In this document: piece after piece, positions 7,578-15,830 of the stretch
Numbering within the stretch: position 1 is the stretch's first letter
Layout of the letters: the number at the start of each line of letters is the position of its first letter
Assembly (NCBI RefSeq): GCF_002088975.1
Contig: NZ_NCST01000120.1
Coordinates: forward strand, 1 to 32,515
Origin: Henriciella aquimarina
GTDB lineage: Bacteria > Pseudomonadota > Alphaproteobacteria > Caulobacterales > Hyphomonadaceae
Length of the DNA stretch: 32,515 nt
Reading direction: 5' to 3'
Made by a program: the position numbers and the translations under genes
The notes under the pieces: model-generated
The model's database searches: none
What the model was told of the DNA's origin: nothing
What the model saw: only the letters and a program-made list of their open reading frames with translations

Positions 7578-8111
7578 GTGAAACCCATCCTCCTCGTCAC
7601 CGCCCTTGCCGCCGCCTGCCTGTTCAGCGCCCAAGCGCAAACCGCCGACCAGGGCTTTGTGAAAGGCCCGGTCTTTGAAGACTACGGTCCCGCAGCCCAG
7701 GTCGGTGACGACCTCGCCATCCCGGCGGACCTCGATCTGAAAGTCGCTTTCGACATCTCGGAAGGCTCAGAAGACGGCAAGATCAACCGCCGCTTTGAAA
7801 CCGTCGCGCGCTTCATGAACATGCATGCCACTGCTGGCGTGCCGCGCGACCAGCTCCATCCGGCCATCGTCGTGCACGGCGCTGCATCGAAGGATCTCCT
7901 GCAGCCCGAAGCCGGCAGCGAAGCATCGCCGACCTACGGCCTGATCCGGGCCCTGCTGGACGAAGGCGTGCCGATCTATCTTTGCGGGCAAACGGTCGCC
8001 GTCAGGGGTATCGACGAGGAAGATCTGATACCCGGCGTGCAGGTTGCCCTCTCCGCCATGACGGCGCATGCCGTCCTCGCCAGCGAAGGCTATTCGCTGA
8101 ACCCGTTCTAG
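7578..8111 (+). CDS. Exported DsrE-family protein
   Basis: This 177-residue protein has an N-terminal signal peptide (positive Lys, hydrophobic LLVTALAAACLF, likely cleavage after SAQA, about residue 20) and a DsrE/DsrF-like domain. The single conserved-type cysteine sits in the segment IYLCGQTVAVRGI, in the usual place for this family, and AIVVHGAAS and LLDEGVPI are family-like. DsrE-family proteins carry sulfur as persulfide or act as small redox or binding proteins; a periplasmic one of unknown job is typical of proteobacteria. I prefer the GTG at 7578, because AAGGA lies 8 nt before it and the signal peptide then starts correctly; ATG at 7560 is an alternative. It lies inside the ast cluster on the other strand, with a good terminator behind it. 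Confidence 0.8.
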   Translation: MKPILLVTALAAACLFSAQAQTADQGFVKGPVFEDYGPAAQVGDDLAIPADLDLKVAFDISEGSEDGKINRRFETVARFMNMHATAGVPRDQLHPAIVVHGAASKDLLQPEAGSEASPTYGLIRALLDEGVPIYLCGQTVAVRGIDEEDLIPGVQVALSAMTAHAVLASEGYSLNPF

Positions 8112-8123
8112 GTCTGAACGTAG

Positions 8124-8160
8124 AGAGCCCCGCTGCCCTCGGGGGCAACGGGGCTCTTTT
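8124..8160 (+). terminator. Rho-independent terminator after the DsrE-family gene
   Basis: AGAGCCCCG (8124-8132) pairs with CGGGGCTCT (8149-8157), with further pairing inside, followed by TTTT (8157-8160). It lies 12 nt after the stop. On the minus strand there is no T-run after the hairpin, so it would be a poor terminator for astD. Confidence 0.85.
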
Positions 8161-8191
8161 CATGCCGAGCTGAGCGGTTTTCCGCGCGGCC

Positions 8192-9646
8192 TTATTTCGG
8201 AAAGCCCTGCGCCCCGAGACGTCCAGCCTTGTCGGCGACCTGGCTCGCCTGCGGCCAGGCGCAATAGTCAGCCGCATAATAGGCGCCGGGCCGGAAATTA
8301 CCCGAAAGCCCCGGACCGCCAAACGGCATATTGCCCGCCGCGCCAACCGTCGGCCGGTTCCGGTTCAGGATGCCGGCGCGAAGCTCGTTATGGACTTTCA
8401 GCCAGAGCGCATCCTCGTCGCTGACAAGGCCGCCGGACAGGCCGAAGCGCGTATCATTGGCCCGGGCAAGCGCGGTGTCGAAATCCTTCACCCGGCAGAC
8501 CTGCATGAGCGGGCCGAACAGCTCCTCATCCGGAATGTTGCTGGCATTGGTGACGTCGATCACGCCCGCCGTCACGAAACCGCCACCCCGGTCCATGCGC
8601 TTCAGGCGGCGCAGCGGCTTGCCGCCTGCCTTGGACAGCATGGTCTGAAAATCAACAGCGGCCTGAGCCGCATCCTCAGAGACAAGCGGTCCCATGAAGA
8701 TGTCGTCTTCATCCCAGGCGCCGATCCGCAGGCCGCGGGCACGCTCGACGATCGCCTCGACGACCGCGTCACCGAACTTGCCTTCGGGCACGAAAACGCG
8801 GCGCGCGCAGGTACAGCGCTGACCGGTGCTGAGATAGGCTGACTGGGCGGCAATGTCGGCAGCCGCCTCAACGTCAGCCGGATCCCAGACGATGAGCGGA
8901 TTGTTGCCGCCCATCTCCAGTGCGAGAATCACATCCGGGCGTCCGGCAAAATGCCGGTGGAAGGCCATGCCGGTCTTCGCCGAGCCGGTAAAGAGCAGGC
9001 CATTGATGTCGCCGTCGAGCAGCGCCGCGCCGGTCTGGCGCCCGCCATGGACAACGTTCAGGACACCTTCCGGCAGGCCGGCGGCTTCGAAACACTCCAC
9101 CATGATCGCGGCCACGCTGGGCGCGAGTTCGGAGGGTTTGAAGACGCAGGTATTGCCCGCCAGAAGCGCCGGAATAATGTGCCCATTGGGCAGGTGTCCC
9201 GGGAAGTTGAAGGGGCCGAAAACGCCCATCACGCCATGCGGGCGATGGGTCAGATGGGCCGCGCCGAAAGCTGTCTCGCCTGAACGGCCGCCAGCACGCT
9301 CAACCTGGGCCTTGATGGAGACGGCAATCTTGCCCTTCATCGCGCCGGCTTCATTGAGCGAATCCCACTTCGCCTTGCCCATGTCGCGGCTGATGGCCTG
9401 CGCGATTTCCTCGCTCCGCTTGCCGATTTCCTCGGCATAGGCTTCCAGAATATGGGTCCGGTCATGCTGCGGCATGTGCCGCCAGGCGGGACCGGCGGCA
9501 TGCGCGGCTTCGATCGCCGTATTAACCTGGGCCGGGCTCGCCGCCTGGCCTTCCCAGCTTGTCTCACCGGTGGCCGGACAGGTCTTCTCGAACCAGTCGC
9601 CTTCGCCGTCCTGCCACTTGCCTGAAAGATAGGCGCCTTTCGCCAT
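8192..9646 (-). CDS. astD: N-succinylglutamate 5-semialdehyde dehydrogenase (AstD)
   Basis: This 484-residue NAD-dependent aldehyde dehydrogenase oxidises succinylglutamic semialdehyde to succinylglutamate in the AST pathway. The general base is E244 (LALEMGGNNP) and the nucleophile is C278 (STGQRCTCARR); GVFGPFNFPGHLPNGH and LLFTGSAKTG are the usual cofactor-site motifs. The GQRCTCARR segment and the overall length match AstD rather than generic aldehyde dehydrogenases. Its start lies 2 bp after the astA stop (TGAtcATG), so it is translated as part of the M20 hydrolase-astA-astD operon. Its 3' end converges with the DsrE-family gene, 80 bp away. Confidence 0.93.
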   Translation of the reverse strand: MAKGAYLSGKWQDGEGDWFEKTCPATGETSWEGQAASPAQVNTAIEAAHAAGPAWRHMPQHDRTHILEAYAEEIGKRSEEIAQAISRDMGKAKWDSLNEAGAMKGKIAVSIKAQVERAGGRSGETAFGAAHLTHRPHGVMGVFGPFNFPGHLPNGHIIPALLAGNTCVFKPSELAPSVAAIMVECFEAAGLPEGVLNVVHGGRQTGAALLDGDINGLLFTGSAKTGMAFHRHFAGRPDVILALEMGGNNPLIVWDPADVEAAADIAAQSAYLSTGQRCTCARRVFVPEGKFGDAVVEAIVERARGLRIGAWDEDDIFMGPLVSEDAAQAAVDFQTMLSKAGGKPLRRLKRMDRGGGFVTAGVIDVTNASNIPDEELFGPLMQVCRVKDFDTALARANDTRFGLSGGLVSDEDALWLKVHNELRAGILNRNRPTVGAAGNMPFGGPGLSGNFRPGAYYAADYCAWPQASQVADKAGRLGAQGFPK

Positions 9647-9648
9647 GA

Positions 9649-10671
9649 TCAGCTCCTCAACCAGAGTCTTGCCGTGTCGCCGGGAGAAAGTTTCAGCCGG
9701 TCGAGCACATCCTCGGAGGTCACGAAGACCGAGTCGCCGCGGAATTCTCCATCCGCCATCGTGACCCGGATATCCGAGGGGTTATCGTTTGAAACCAGAC
9801 CGCTGCGCCCATTGGCTTCACCGGTCTCGAGCGTCACCACCCGGCTCTCGCGGATCGTCCGGATGAGACTGCGCGGGGCGGTCACGAGCGGGCCGCCATC
9901 GAAAATGTCGACAGTGCGGTCGAACTTGAACCCTTCCCACTCGAGCAGCTTGAAGGCCCCGACCCCGTCGGAATGGACCCGCCCGATCACCTCGCGCGCC
10001 TCCGGCGGCAGGAGATCGACATAGATCGGATAGTTCGGCATCAGATCGAGAATGAACTGATTGTCCGTCGTCGCCGACAGGATGTCGGCTTCGGTAAAGT
10101 CCATACGGAAGAAGTGCCGCCCGATGGCATCCCAGAAGGGCGTGTTGCCCTTGGCATCCACCACGCCGCGCAGCTCCGCCAGCACCGTGTCACCGAAGCG
10201 TTCGGGGGCCGACGCCATCAGCAGGTAGCGCGACTGGGCAAGCAACCGCCCGGCCCCGCCGCCGCGATGGGCCTGGCGCAGGAACAGCGTGCCGACCTCG
10301 GTATAGCCGACATATTCATTGGTCAGGACCAGAAGGTCCATGTCGAAGCGCCGCTCGGCGGCATAGCTTGCCTGGGCGATGGTGAGGATGCGGTAGTTGA
10401 AGAAGGGCTGGTCGATGCCGACCCCGGCCTTCACCGCGCTGCATCCACCGACCTCGCCCGTCTCATGATCGACCAGCATCATGAGATACTTGCCGTATTG
10501 CGGCTGGTCGAGATCGCCCGCAAAGGACTTCTCGGACTTTTCCAGCCGCTCCCGCATGATGCGCTCGTGCACGGGCAGGCTGGTAAAGCCCGGCCCGGAC
10601 TCGCTGGCGAGCAGCATCAGGTCATCGAAATCGTCCAGCCGCGCCGGGCGCATGACATAGGACGAACTCAT
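9649..10671 (-). CDS. astA: Arginine N-succinyltransferase (AstA)
   Basis: This 340-residue enzyme catalyses the first AST step: arginine plus succinyl-CoA gives N2-succinylarginine. It opens with YVMRPARLDDFDDLMLLA, the standard AstA start, and holds FLRQAHRGGGAGRLLAQSRY (acyl-CoA binding, GNAT-like), MDFTEADILSA, and GRVHSDGVGAFKLLEWEGF in its C-terminal half. There is one copy here, whereas pseudomonads have paired aruF/aruG subunits. The ATG overlaps the upstream M20 hydrolase stop as ATGA (10668-10671), and the stop lies 2 bp before astD. Tight coupling on both sides ties the hydrolase to arginine catabolism. Confidence 0.95.
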   Translation of the reverse strand: MSSSYVMRPARLDDFDDLMLLASESGPGFTSLPVHERIMRERLEKSEKSFAGDLDQPQYGKYLMMLVDHETGEVGGCSAVKAGVGIDQPFFNYRILTIAQASYAAERRFDMDLLVLTNEYVGYTEVGTLFLRQAHRGGGAGRLLAQSRYLLMASAPERFGDTVLAELRGVVDAKGNTPFWDAIGRHFFRMDFTEADILSATTDNQFILDLMPNYPIYVDLLPPEAREVIGRVHSDGVGAFKLLEWEGFKFDRTVDIFDGGPLVTAPRSLIRTIRESRVVTLETGEANGRSGLVSNDNPSDIRVTMADGEFRGDSVFVTSEDVLDRLKLSPGDTARLWLRS

Positions 10672-11939
10672 GCCATCATCGCCTTGATCTTGGCGGCATC
10701 GATCCGGCCATCTGCCAGCCGGTTGAGCAGAAGGGCCGAAAGACTTGCCCGTTCCACGAAACTCGACATGATCACATATTCCTCATTCGAATGAATCCGG
10801 CCGCCCATGACGCCCAGCGTATCGACATTGGGCACACCGGCGGCGAAGATGTTGTTGCCTTCACAGACCCCGCCCGTATCCACGAATTCCAGCTCTAGGT
10901 CGAGGGCCTTACCCGTTTCAGCCACAGCAGAAAACAAGGCCTGCTGCGCCTCGTTGCGCGGCTTCGGCGGACGGTAGAATCCACCATGCAGATGGCCCGA
11001 TATGCCGTCGCGGGCCTTGGCTTCGCGGAAGATGCGCTCGACCTCCCATGTCGCCCATTGCGCTGCATCGGCATCGGGGGCCCGCGCCCCGAACCGGACA
11101 ATCGCCAGGTCCGGCACGATGTTGACCGGGCCGCCGCCTTCGATCGCGCCGACATTGAAGGAGACGCCCTCACGGCGATTGTTCAGGGCTTCGAGGTCGA
11201 CCACCATATGGGCGGCTGCCTCAAGCGCGCTGCGCCCGTCTTCCTTGGCACGCCCGGCATGCGCCGAACGCCCGTGCAGGACCACATCGAAGACCGCCGA
11301 GCCCTTCCGGCCACCGGACATGGCGCCGGTGTCCATGCAGGGCTCATAAGTCATCCCGATCATCGGGCCGGACTGGGCAACCTGTTTCAGGAAGGTGGCA
11401 CTCGCGAAGTTGCCGATCTCCTCATCCGGCGAGATCACGATCTGGTAGCCCAGCTTGTCCTTGAGCGGGCCGGCCTCGAACGCCTCCAGCGCGCCTAGCA
11501 TGACCGAGAGGCCGCCTTTCATGTCGGCAAGGCCGGGCCCGTTCAGGCGCCCGTCTTCCAGATCGGTTATTCTGGTGAACGTGCCATCGGGAAAAACGGT
11601 ATCATAGTGGCCGCTCATGATGACCTGCACTGGTGCGTCCGGACGGGCACCGACCCGCAGCACCGGCCCGGTCTCGAAATCCTCGGCCTCGCCCTTTGCA
11701 TTGACCTTCTCGAAAGGCTGAGTCCGCTCCAGCGTCACCTCGGCATCGAGGGCGGAAAAGGCCTCGGCAAGCTTCGGCGCGAGGGCATCAAGGCCCGCCT
11801 TGTTCCAGCTGCCCGTATTGATTTCAGCCCATTCCAGGGTCCGCGATTGCATGCGCTTTTCTGCGTCCGCGATCCGCTCGCAGACGGCCTCGTCTTCCGA
11901 GGTCTTTTTCGTCAAGTCAGTCATGTCTCTTGGTTTCAT
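10668..11939 (-). CDS. M20-family metallohydrolase (carboxypeptidase G2-like), candidate succinylglutamate desuccinylase
   Basis: This 423-residue, two-zinc amidohydrolase of peptidase family M20 has predicted ligands H111 and D113 (SGHYDTVF), D139 (GPGLADMKGG), E173/E174 (SPDEEIGN), E199 (TYEPCMD) and H383 (RIHSNEEY). A dimerisation-domain segment GRSAHAG lies near residue 223. Relatives include CPG2/glutamate carboxypeptidase, ArgE and the desuccinylase DapE. The strong Shine-Dalgarno AGGAGGTGAC, about 8 nt before the first ATG, supports the start at 11939; a second ATG five codons in is weaker. The gene is coupled by ATGA overlap to astA. No canonical astE is visible in the window, so I infer that it may split N-succinylglutamate to succinate and glutamate, the last AST step. 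This is not proven; it could also be a general N-acyl amino acid hydrolase. Confidence 0.85.
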   Translation of the reverse strand: MKPRDMTDLTKKTSEDEAVCERIADAEKRMQSRTLEWAEINTGSWNKAGLDALAPKLAEAFSALDAEVTLERTQPFEKVNAKGEAEDFETGPVLRVGARPDAPVQVIMSGHYDTVFPDGTFTRITDLEDGRLNGPGLADMKGGLSVMLGALEAFEAGPLKDKLGYQIVISPDEEIGNFASATFLKQVAQSGPMIGMTYEPCMDTGAMSGGRKGSAVFDVVLHGRSAHAGRAKEDGRSALEAAAHMVVDLEALNNRREGVSFNVGAIEGGGPVNIVPDLAIVRFGARAPDADAAQWATWEVERIFREAKARDGISGHLHGGFYRPPKPRNEAQQALFSAVAETGKALDLELEFVDTGGVCEGNNIFAAGVPNVDTLGVMGGRIHSNEEYVIMSSFVERASLSALLLNRLADGRIDAAKIKAMMA

Positions 11940-12017
11940 GGCCCGTCACCTCCTGCAAGTCTGCGTCTGTCGTAAGCCGCTGCGCGCTGCCAAAGGTCAC
12001 GATTGGTTAACCTTGTG

Positions 12018-12055
12018 TTGGGGTCCTTCTGAGACTGAGGACATAACACTCAGAA
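12018..12055 (+). promoter_or_regulatory. Possible promoter/operator of the DUF481 gene
   Basis: TTGGGG (12018-12023) and CATAAC (12042-12047) are separated by 18 nt, a weak sigma-70 pattern. The -10 region is embraced by a perfect inverted repeat, TTCTGAG (12027-12033) and CTCAGAA (12049-12055), which could be an operator or a 5' hairpin. Confidence 0.3.
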
Positions 12056-12070
12056 TCGGAGACTGCCACT

Positions 12071-12820
12071 ATGCCAATTCGTGCTGCGCTTTTGCTATCT
12101 GTGGGCCTTGCAGCAAGCCTTCCGGCCCTTGCCGATGACGGCTGGACGGGAGAAGGGTCCTTCAGTGCTGGCTACACAACAGGGAACACTGAAACCACAG
12201 ACGTCGGCCTGGGGCTCGACCTCACCCGCGAGGATGGCCCCTGGACGGTCATGACGGAAGCCGCCGTCGACTATGGCGAAACCGATTCGGTGGAGACGAA
12301 GAACCGCTTCTTCGTGGCCGGCGAAGTCGACCGCCTTGTCGGCGAGAAACTGTTCGGCTTCGTCCGCAGCTCCTATGAGCAAGACCAGTTCTCAGGCTTC
12401 GATTCCCGCCTGTTCGTCGGCGGCGGTCTCGGCTATCCGATCTTTGACGAGGAGCCTGTTTTCTGGTCGGTCAAGGCCGGTCCCGGTCTCAAGGTCGATG
12501 AGGTGAAGCGCACAACCGTCATCGTCGACGGAACGCCCGTCGTCCGGCCCGCCACGACAGAGGAGTCCCTCTCCTTCATCGGCAATTCGGCCTTCACCTA
12601 CGAATTCAACGATGCGGTCAAACTGACCAACGACACCAATGTGATCTACGCTCAGGAATCGACGCAGATCGGCAATGTCATTGCGCTTACAGCCGCCCTG
12701 ACGGACACCCTGTCGGCACGGTTCTCCGTCGATGTCCGCCATGACACCAACCCGCCGGCCGGGTTCGAGGCGACGGACACCGCGACAAAGGCATCCGTCG
12801 TCTACTCGTTTGGCGGCTAG
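12071..12820 (+). CDS. DUF481 (YdiY-like) outer membrane beta-barrel protein
   Basis: This 249-residue protein has a signal peptide (MPIRAALLLSVGLAASLPALA, cleavage near residue 21) and then the DUF481 pattern: GEGSFSAGYTTGNTETTDVG near the start, repeated amphipathic beta-strands of alternating residues, and a C-terminus TKASVVYSFGG ending in aromatic-containing strand residues. DUF481 proteins are small outer-membrane barrels, some called salt-induced outer membrane proteins; the true function is unknown. The start ATG has GGAG 8 nt upstream. It is divergent from the M20-ast operon and convergent with the PLP-enzyme gene downstream, with overlapping stop codons (CTAG at 12817-12820). Confidence 0.85.
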   Translation: MPIRAALLLSVGLAASLPALADDGWTGEGSFSAGYTTGNTETTDVGLGLDLTREDGPWTVMTEAAVDYGETDSVETKNRFFVAGEVDRLVGEKLFGFVRSSYEQDQFSGFDSRLFVGGGLGYPIFDEEPVFWSVKAGPGLKVDEVKRTTVIVDGTPVVRPATTEESLSFIGNSAFTYEFNDAVKLTNDTNVIYAQESTQIGNVIALTAALTDTLSARFSVDVRHDTNPPAGFEATDTATKASVVYSFGG

Positions 12821-14106
12821 ACCGCTTCCAGCGCCTGTTCCAGGTCTGCCAGCAGGTCTTCAGGCGCTTCAATCCCGACCGAAAAACGCACCAGGCCGTC
12901 GGTGAAGCCGATCCGCTTGCGGATCGCTTCATCGACGCCGGAATGGGTCGTCGAGCCCGGATGGCACATCAGGCTTTCCGTGCCGCCAAGGCTGACGGCG
13001 AGCTTGATGAGCTGCAGATTGTCCAGCATGCGGAACGCGGCTTCCTTGCCGCCCTTCACATCGAAGGAAAAGGTGGAGCCGGCCGCCTCGCACTGCTCGT
13101 CATAGACCTTCCGCTGCGGGTCGCCTTCCTCGAAGAAGGCCGGATACATCATCTTCCCGATCTTCGGGTGATCGCGGAGGTATTCGGCACAGATGCGGGC
13201 ATTGTCGAACGCCTTCTCCATGCGCAGACGCACCGTTTCCAGCGAGCGGGTCACGAGCCAGCATGTATGGGCGTCCAGCGTCGTGCCGAGATAGTTGCGC
13301 ACTCGGCGGATCTTGGTGATGACCTCGTGGCTGCCAATGGCCGCCCCGGCCACAAGGTCCGAGTGTCCGCCGATATATTTGGTCAGCGAGTAGAGGGCGA
13401 GATCGGCACCGTGCTTCAGGGGGACGTGGCCGATCGGGCCCATCATCGTATTGTCACACATGATGAGCGGGCGGTGACCGGTCTCCTTCTCGATCGTGTC
13501 GGCAACGCGCTTGCAGGCTTCGATGTCGACGAGCGCGCAGGTCGGATTGGCCGGCGACTCGGTGAAGATCACGCTGAGTGGGCCTGCCTTGGCGGCTTCG
13601 CGCGCCTTTGCCAGGATCTGCTCCTCGCTTGCCCAGGCATCGATCTCGAACGGGGTCACGCCAAAGTCCGGCATGAAGGTCCGCATGAAGACTTCGGTGC
13701 CGCCATAAAGCGGGCTGGAATGGAGAATGCTCGTTCCGGCTCCGGCACAGGCGAGCAGCGCAGTCGTGATCGCCCCCATGCCGGAGGAAAAGACGAGCGC
13801 ATGATCGCCGGCGTCATAAAGGGTCAGCCGGTCTTCCAAGACTTCCATATTCGGATTGTTGAAGCGGGTATAGATCAGGTCCGCTTCTTCCGGGTCGCCC
13901 TCCTCGCGCTTGCCGGCGAGCTGACGGAACAGCGCTTCGCCATCGCGGGCAGACTTGAAGGCGAAAGTCGACGTCATGAAGATCGGCGGCTTGATTGAGC
14001 CTTCCGACATGGCCGGATCGAAGCCGTAGCCCATGACCAGCGATTCGGGTCGCAGGACGTGATCACCAATCTTGCGCTTGCGATAGGGCTTGTCTGGTTT
14101 GCTCAT
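12817..14106 (-). CDS. Cys/Met metabolism PLP-dependent enzyme (cystathionine gamma-synthase family)
   Basis: This is a 429-residue fold-type I PLP enzyme. K243 in LYSLTKYIGGHSD is the PLP-binding lysine, D218 (IMCDNTMMG) contacts the pyridine nitrogen, SSGMGA (107-112) is the phosphate loop, and Y79/R81 (YTRFNNPN) belongs to the neighbouring subunit. The family includes cystathionine gamma-synthase, gamma-lyase, O-acylhomoserine sulfhydrylase and methionine gamma-lyase. The cysteine that marks methionine gamma-lyase two residues after the conserved Tyr is replaced here (Y134-G-G), which argues against a classical methionine gamma-lyase. It is somewhat longer than the usual 390-400 residues, with a basic N-terminal extension and an insert near residue 66. 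The exact substrate is undecided. No sulfur-metabolism partner is adjacent. Confidence 0.85.
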   Translation of the reverse strand: MSKPDKPYRKRKIGDHVLRPESLVMGYGFDPAMSEGSIKPPIFMTSTFAFKSARDGEALFRQLAGKREEGDPEEADLIYTRFNNPNMEVLEDRLTLYDAGDHALVFSSGMGAITTALLACAGAGTSILHSSPLYGGTEVFMRTFMPDFGVTPFEIDAWASEEQILAKAREAAKAGPLSVIFTESPANPTCALVDIEACKRVADTIEKETGHRPLIMCDNTMMGPIGHVPLKHGADLALYSLTKYIGGHSDLVAGAAIGSHEVITKIRRVRNYLGTTLDAHTCWLVTRSLETVRLRMEKAFDNARICAEYLRDHPKIGKMMYPAFFEEGDPQRKVYDEQCEAAGSTFSFDVKGGKEAAFRMLDNLQLIKLAVSLGGTESLMCHPGSTTHSGVDEAIRKRIGFTDGLVRFSVGIEAPEDLLADLEQALEAV

Positions 14107-14187
14107 CTGACCGTCCTTTCCTTCAGAGAAGTTTCAATTGGAACCATTTTTCGTCACACAGGCAACCGTGCGCCAACGGTACCAATG

Positions 14188-14213
14188 AAAAACCCCGGCA
14201 CGCGGCCGGGGTT
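14188..14213 (-). terminator. Rho-independent terminator of the TonB-locus TPR gene
   Basis: On the minus strand AACCCCGG (14206-14213) pairs with CCGGGGTT (14191-14198) around a 7-nt loop, and a T-run follows (complement of 14188-14192). It lies about 30 nt past the stop of the TPR gene and marks the left end of the TonB locus. Confidence 0.85.
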
Positions 14214-14242
14214 CATTCGTCTCTTGTCTGAATGTCAGCCGA

Positions 14243-15634
14243 TCAGCTGCCGCCGAGTTTCTCGAACTCTTCGCGGGCCGCGGCCAGACGCTCATCAACC
14301 GTCGCGCACTCTTCCGGCGCATTGCCTTCACCGAGCACTTCAAGCTGATCGCAACGCTTCTTCTCGTTGAGGGTATCCTGAACGAGGCTCTGGGCTTCAA
14401 ACCGGACAAGCGCCGCTTCTGTGCGCTCTTCGGATTCCATGAATTGCAGCCAGCCGCGGCCGCCGCGATTGTTCGCATTGCGGAACGCCTCGCTGGCACC
14501 TTCCCGGTCATCGCGCTCATAGCGGGACTGGCCGACCAGAACCCAGGCAAGGCCACGGTCCTTGATGCCACCCTTGTTGATCGCCTTGATCAGCGCGTCT
14601 TCGGCCTTCGCCCATTCCTGCAGCTCGGCATAGGAACGGCCAAGACGCTCATACATGGCGCCGCTGTCGGACATTTCGGCGGCCTGCTCGATCACCGGGA
14701 TCGCTTTGTCGAACTCGCGTGAGACCTGGTAAAGGTTCGCCAGCAGCTCCATCCGCTCATAGTTCTTGGTGATGCGGCCGGCATTCATTTCCTTCTCGAG
14801 GATCTGGGCGGCGTGGTACGGGACGTTGAACCGGTTGTAGAAGTTCACAACCCGCATCAGCTCGTCTTCCTTCTGGAGGATGCCGCCGAGATACATGGCC
14901 TTCTGAACCTCGAACGCCTTGCGCTCTTCATTGGCGGCGAAATAGTCACCGGCAATGGCATCCCAGAGCTTGCGCTCGTTCGGGTTGCGCGCCAGCAGCT
15001 TCTCAAGGAGCGCCGCCTTCTTGGCCCGCTGGCCCGTCGCGTCATAAAGATAGATCAGGAAGTCATAGACTTCGCGCTCAGCACCGTCGCCATCAATCTC
15101 GAAAACACGCTCGGCCCATTTCAGGGCTTCCTGATTGTTCTCGAGCTTCTGGTTGACCACCGCCAGGCGCCACATGTCATCGCGGTCCGGATCACCACCG
15201 GAGCTCATCCACTTGTCGGCATAATCCAGCGCCTTCTCCAGATTGTTCTGGCTCAGATAGATCTGGAAAATGTTGTAATAGGTCTTCGATTTCTCGCTGT
15301 CGGGAATGTAGCCCTGATTGATCGCGCCCTCGAGATCCTGAACGGCGCCGGCATAATCACCGGCCTCGATCTTGATGGCCGCGCCCAGTTTCAGCACAGC
15401 GCCCTGTTCATAACAGTTGAGGTCCATGGCTTCGAGCTTGCGAAGCTGCTGCAGGGCCGCCTGCGCATTGTCATTCTGGAGAAGCTCGGTTTCAGCCTTG
15501 AGATAGATCTCGCCCGGCTTTGAACTGAATTCGGTGGCTTCACACTGTGCGCCCTGCGCGACGGCAGCCCCGGCACCCATGCACGAGACGGCGCCAACCA
15601 CAACTGCGCCTTTCAAGATCGCTCTAAATCCCAT
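14243..15634 (-). CDS. Periplasmic TPR-repeat protein of the TonB2-type system
   Basis: This 463-residue protein has a signal peptide (cleavage after AAVAQ, about residue 27) and an array of tetratricopeptide-type helical hairpins, for example AETELLQNDNAQAALQQL, YYNIFQIYLSQNNLEKAL, LYQVSREFDKAIPVIEQA and RLGRSYAELQEWAKAEDA. A short Cys-containing tail follows. TPR proteins of this kind are encoded beside TtpC-ExbB-ExbD-TonB sets in Vibrio and related bacteria, where they help TonB-dependent transport; here it is the last gene of the same array. It starts 196 bp past the second TonB gene, and a TTGACG promoter candidate lies in that gap, so it may be expressed partly on its own. Its partner or cargo is unknown. 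Confidence 0.85.
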   Translation of the reverse strand: MGFRAILKGAVVVGAVSCMGAGAAVAQGAQCEATEFSSKPGEIYLKAETELLQNDNAQAALQQLRKLEAMDLNCYEQGAVLKLGAAIKIEAGDYAGAVQDLEGAINQGYIPDSEKSKTYYNIFQIYLSQNNLEKALDYADKWMSSGGDPDRDDMWRLAVVNQKLENNQEALKWAERVFEIDGDGAEREVYDFLIYLYDATGQRAKKAALLEKLLARNPNERKLWDAIAGDYFAANEERKAFEVQKAMYLGGILQKEDELMRVVNFYNRFNVPYHAAQILEKEMNAGRITKNYERMELLANLYQVSREFDKAIPVIEQAAEMSDSGAMYERLGRSYAELQEWAKAEDALIKAINKGGIKDRGLAWVLVGQSRYERDDREGASEAFRNANNRGGRGWLQFMESEERTEAALVRFEAQSLVQDTLNEKKRCDQLEVLGEGNAPEECATVDERLAAAREEFEKLGGS

Positions 15635-15774
15635 GGTGTCTCACTCCTTTCGCCGTACAGGCGGATAACGTTGATGTCGGATTGGCCCTGAACGCCAATC
15701 CGGCTCCGGTCACGAGATCCTGCCGCATTCTTGTGTTCTATCGCACGGCGCGTCATCGCGTTAAATTCACTAAA

Positions 15775-15803
15775 GGTATGAGCGGTAGAAAGCGCCTCGT
15801 CAA
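15775..15803 (-). promoter_or_regulatory. Candidate promoter for the TPR gene
   Basis: On the minus strand TTGACG (complement of 15798-15803) and CATACC (complement of 15775-15780) are spaced by 17 nt, about 140 nt before the TPR start codon. The -35 box is good and the -10 is weak (3 of 6). It also overlaps the region just after the second tonB stop. Confidence 0.35.
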
Positions 15804-15830
15804 CGCTTTCAACCGCGATTCAGTACATCC

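Noticed and set aside
8124-8160. The hairpin as a shared terminator for astD
   Set aside because: There is no T-run on the minus strand, so only the plus-strand DsrE-family gene is well served.
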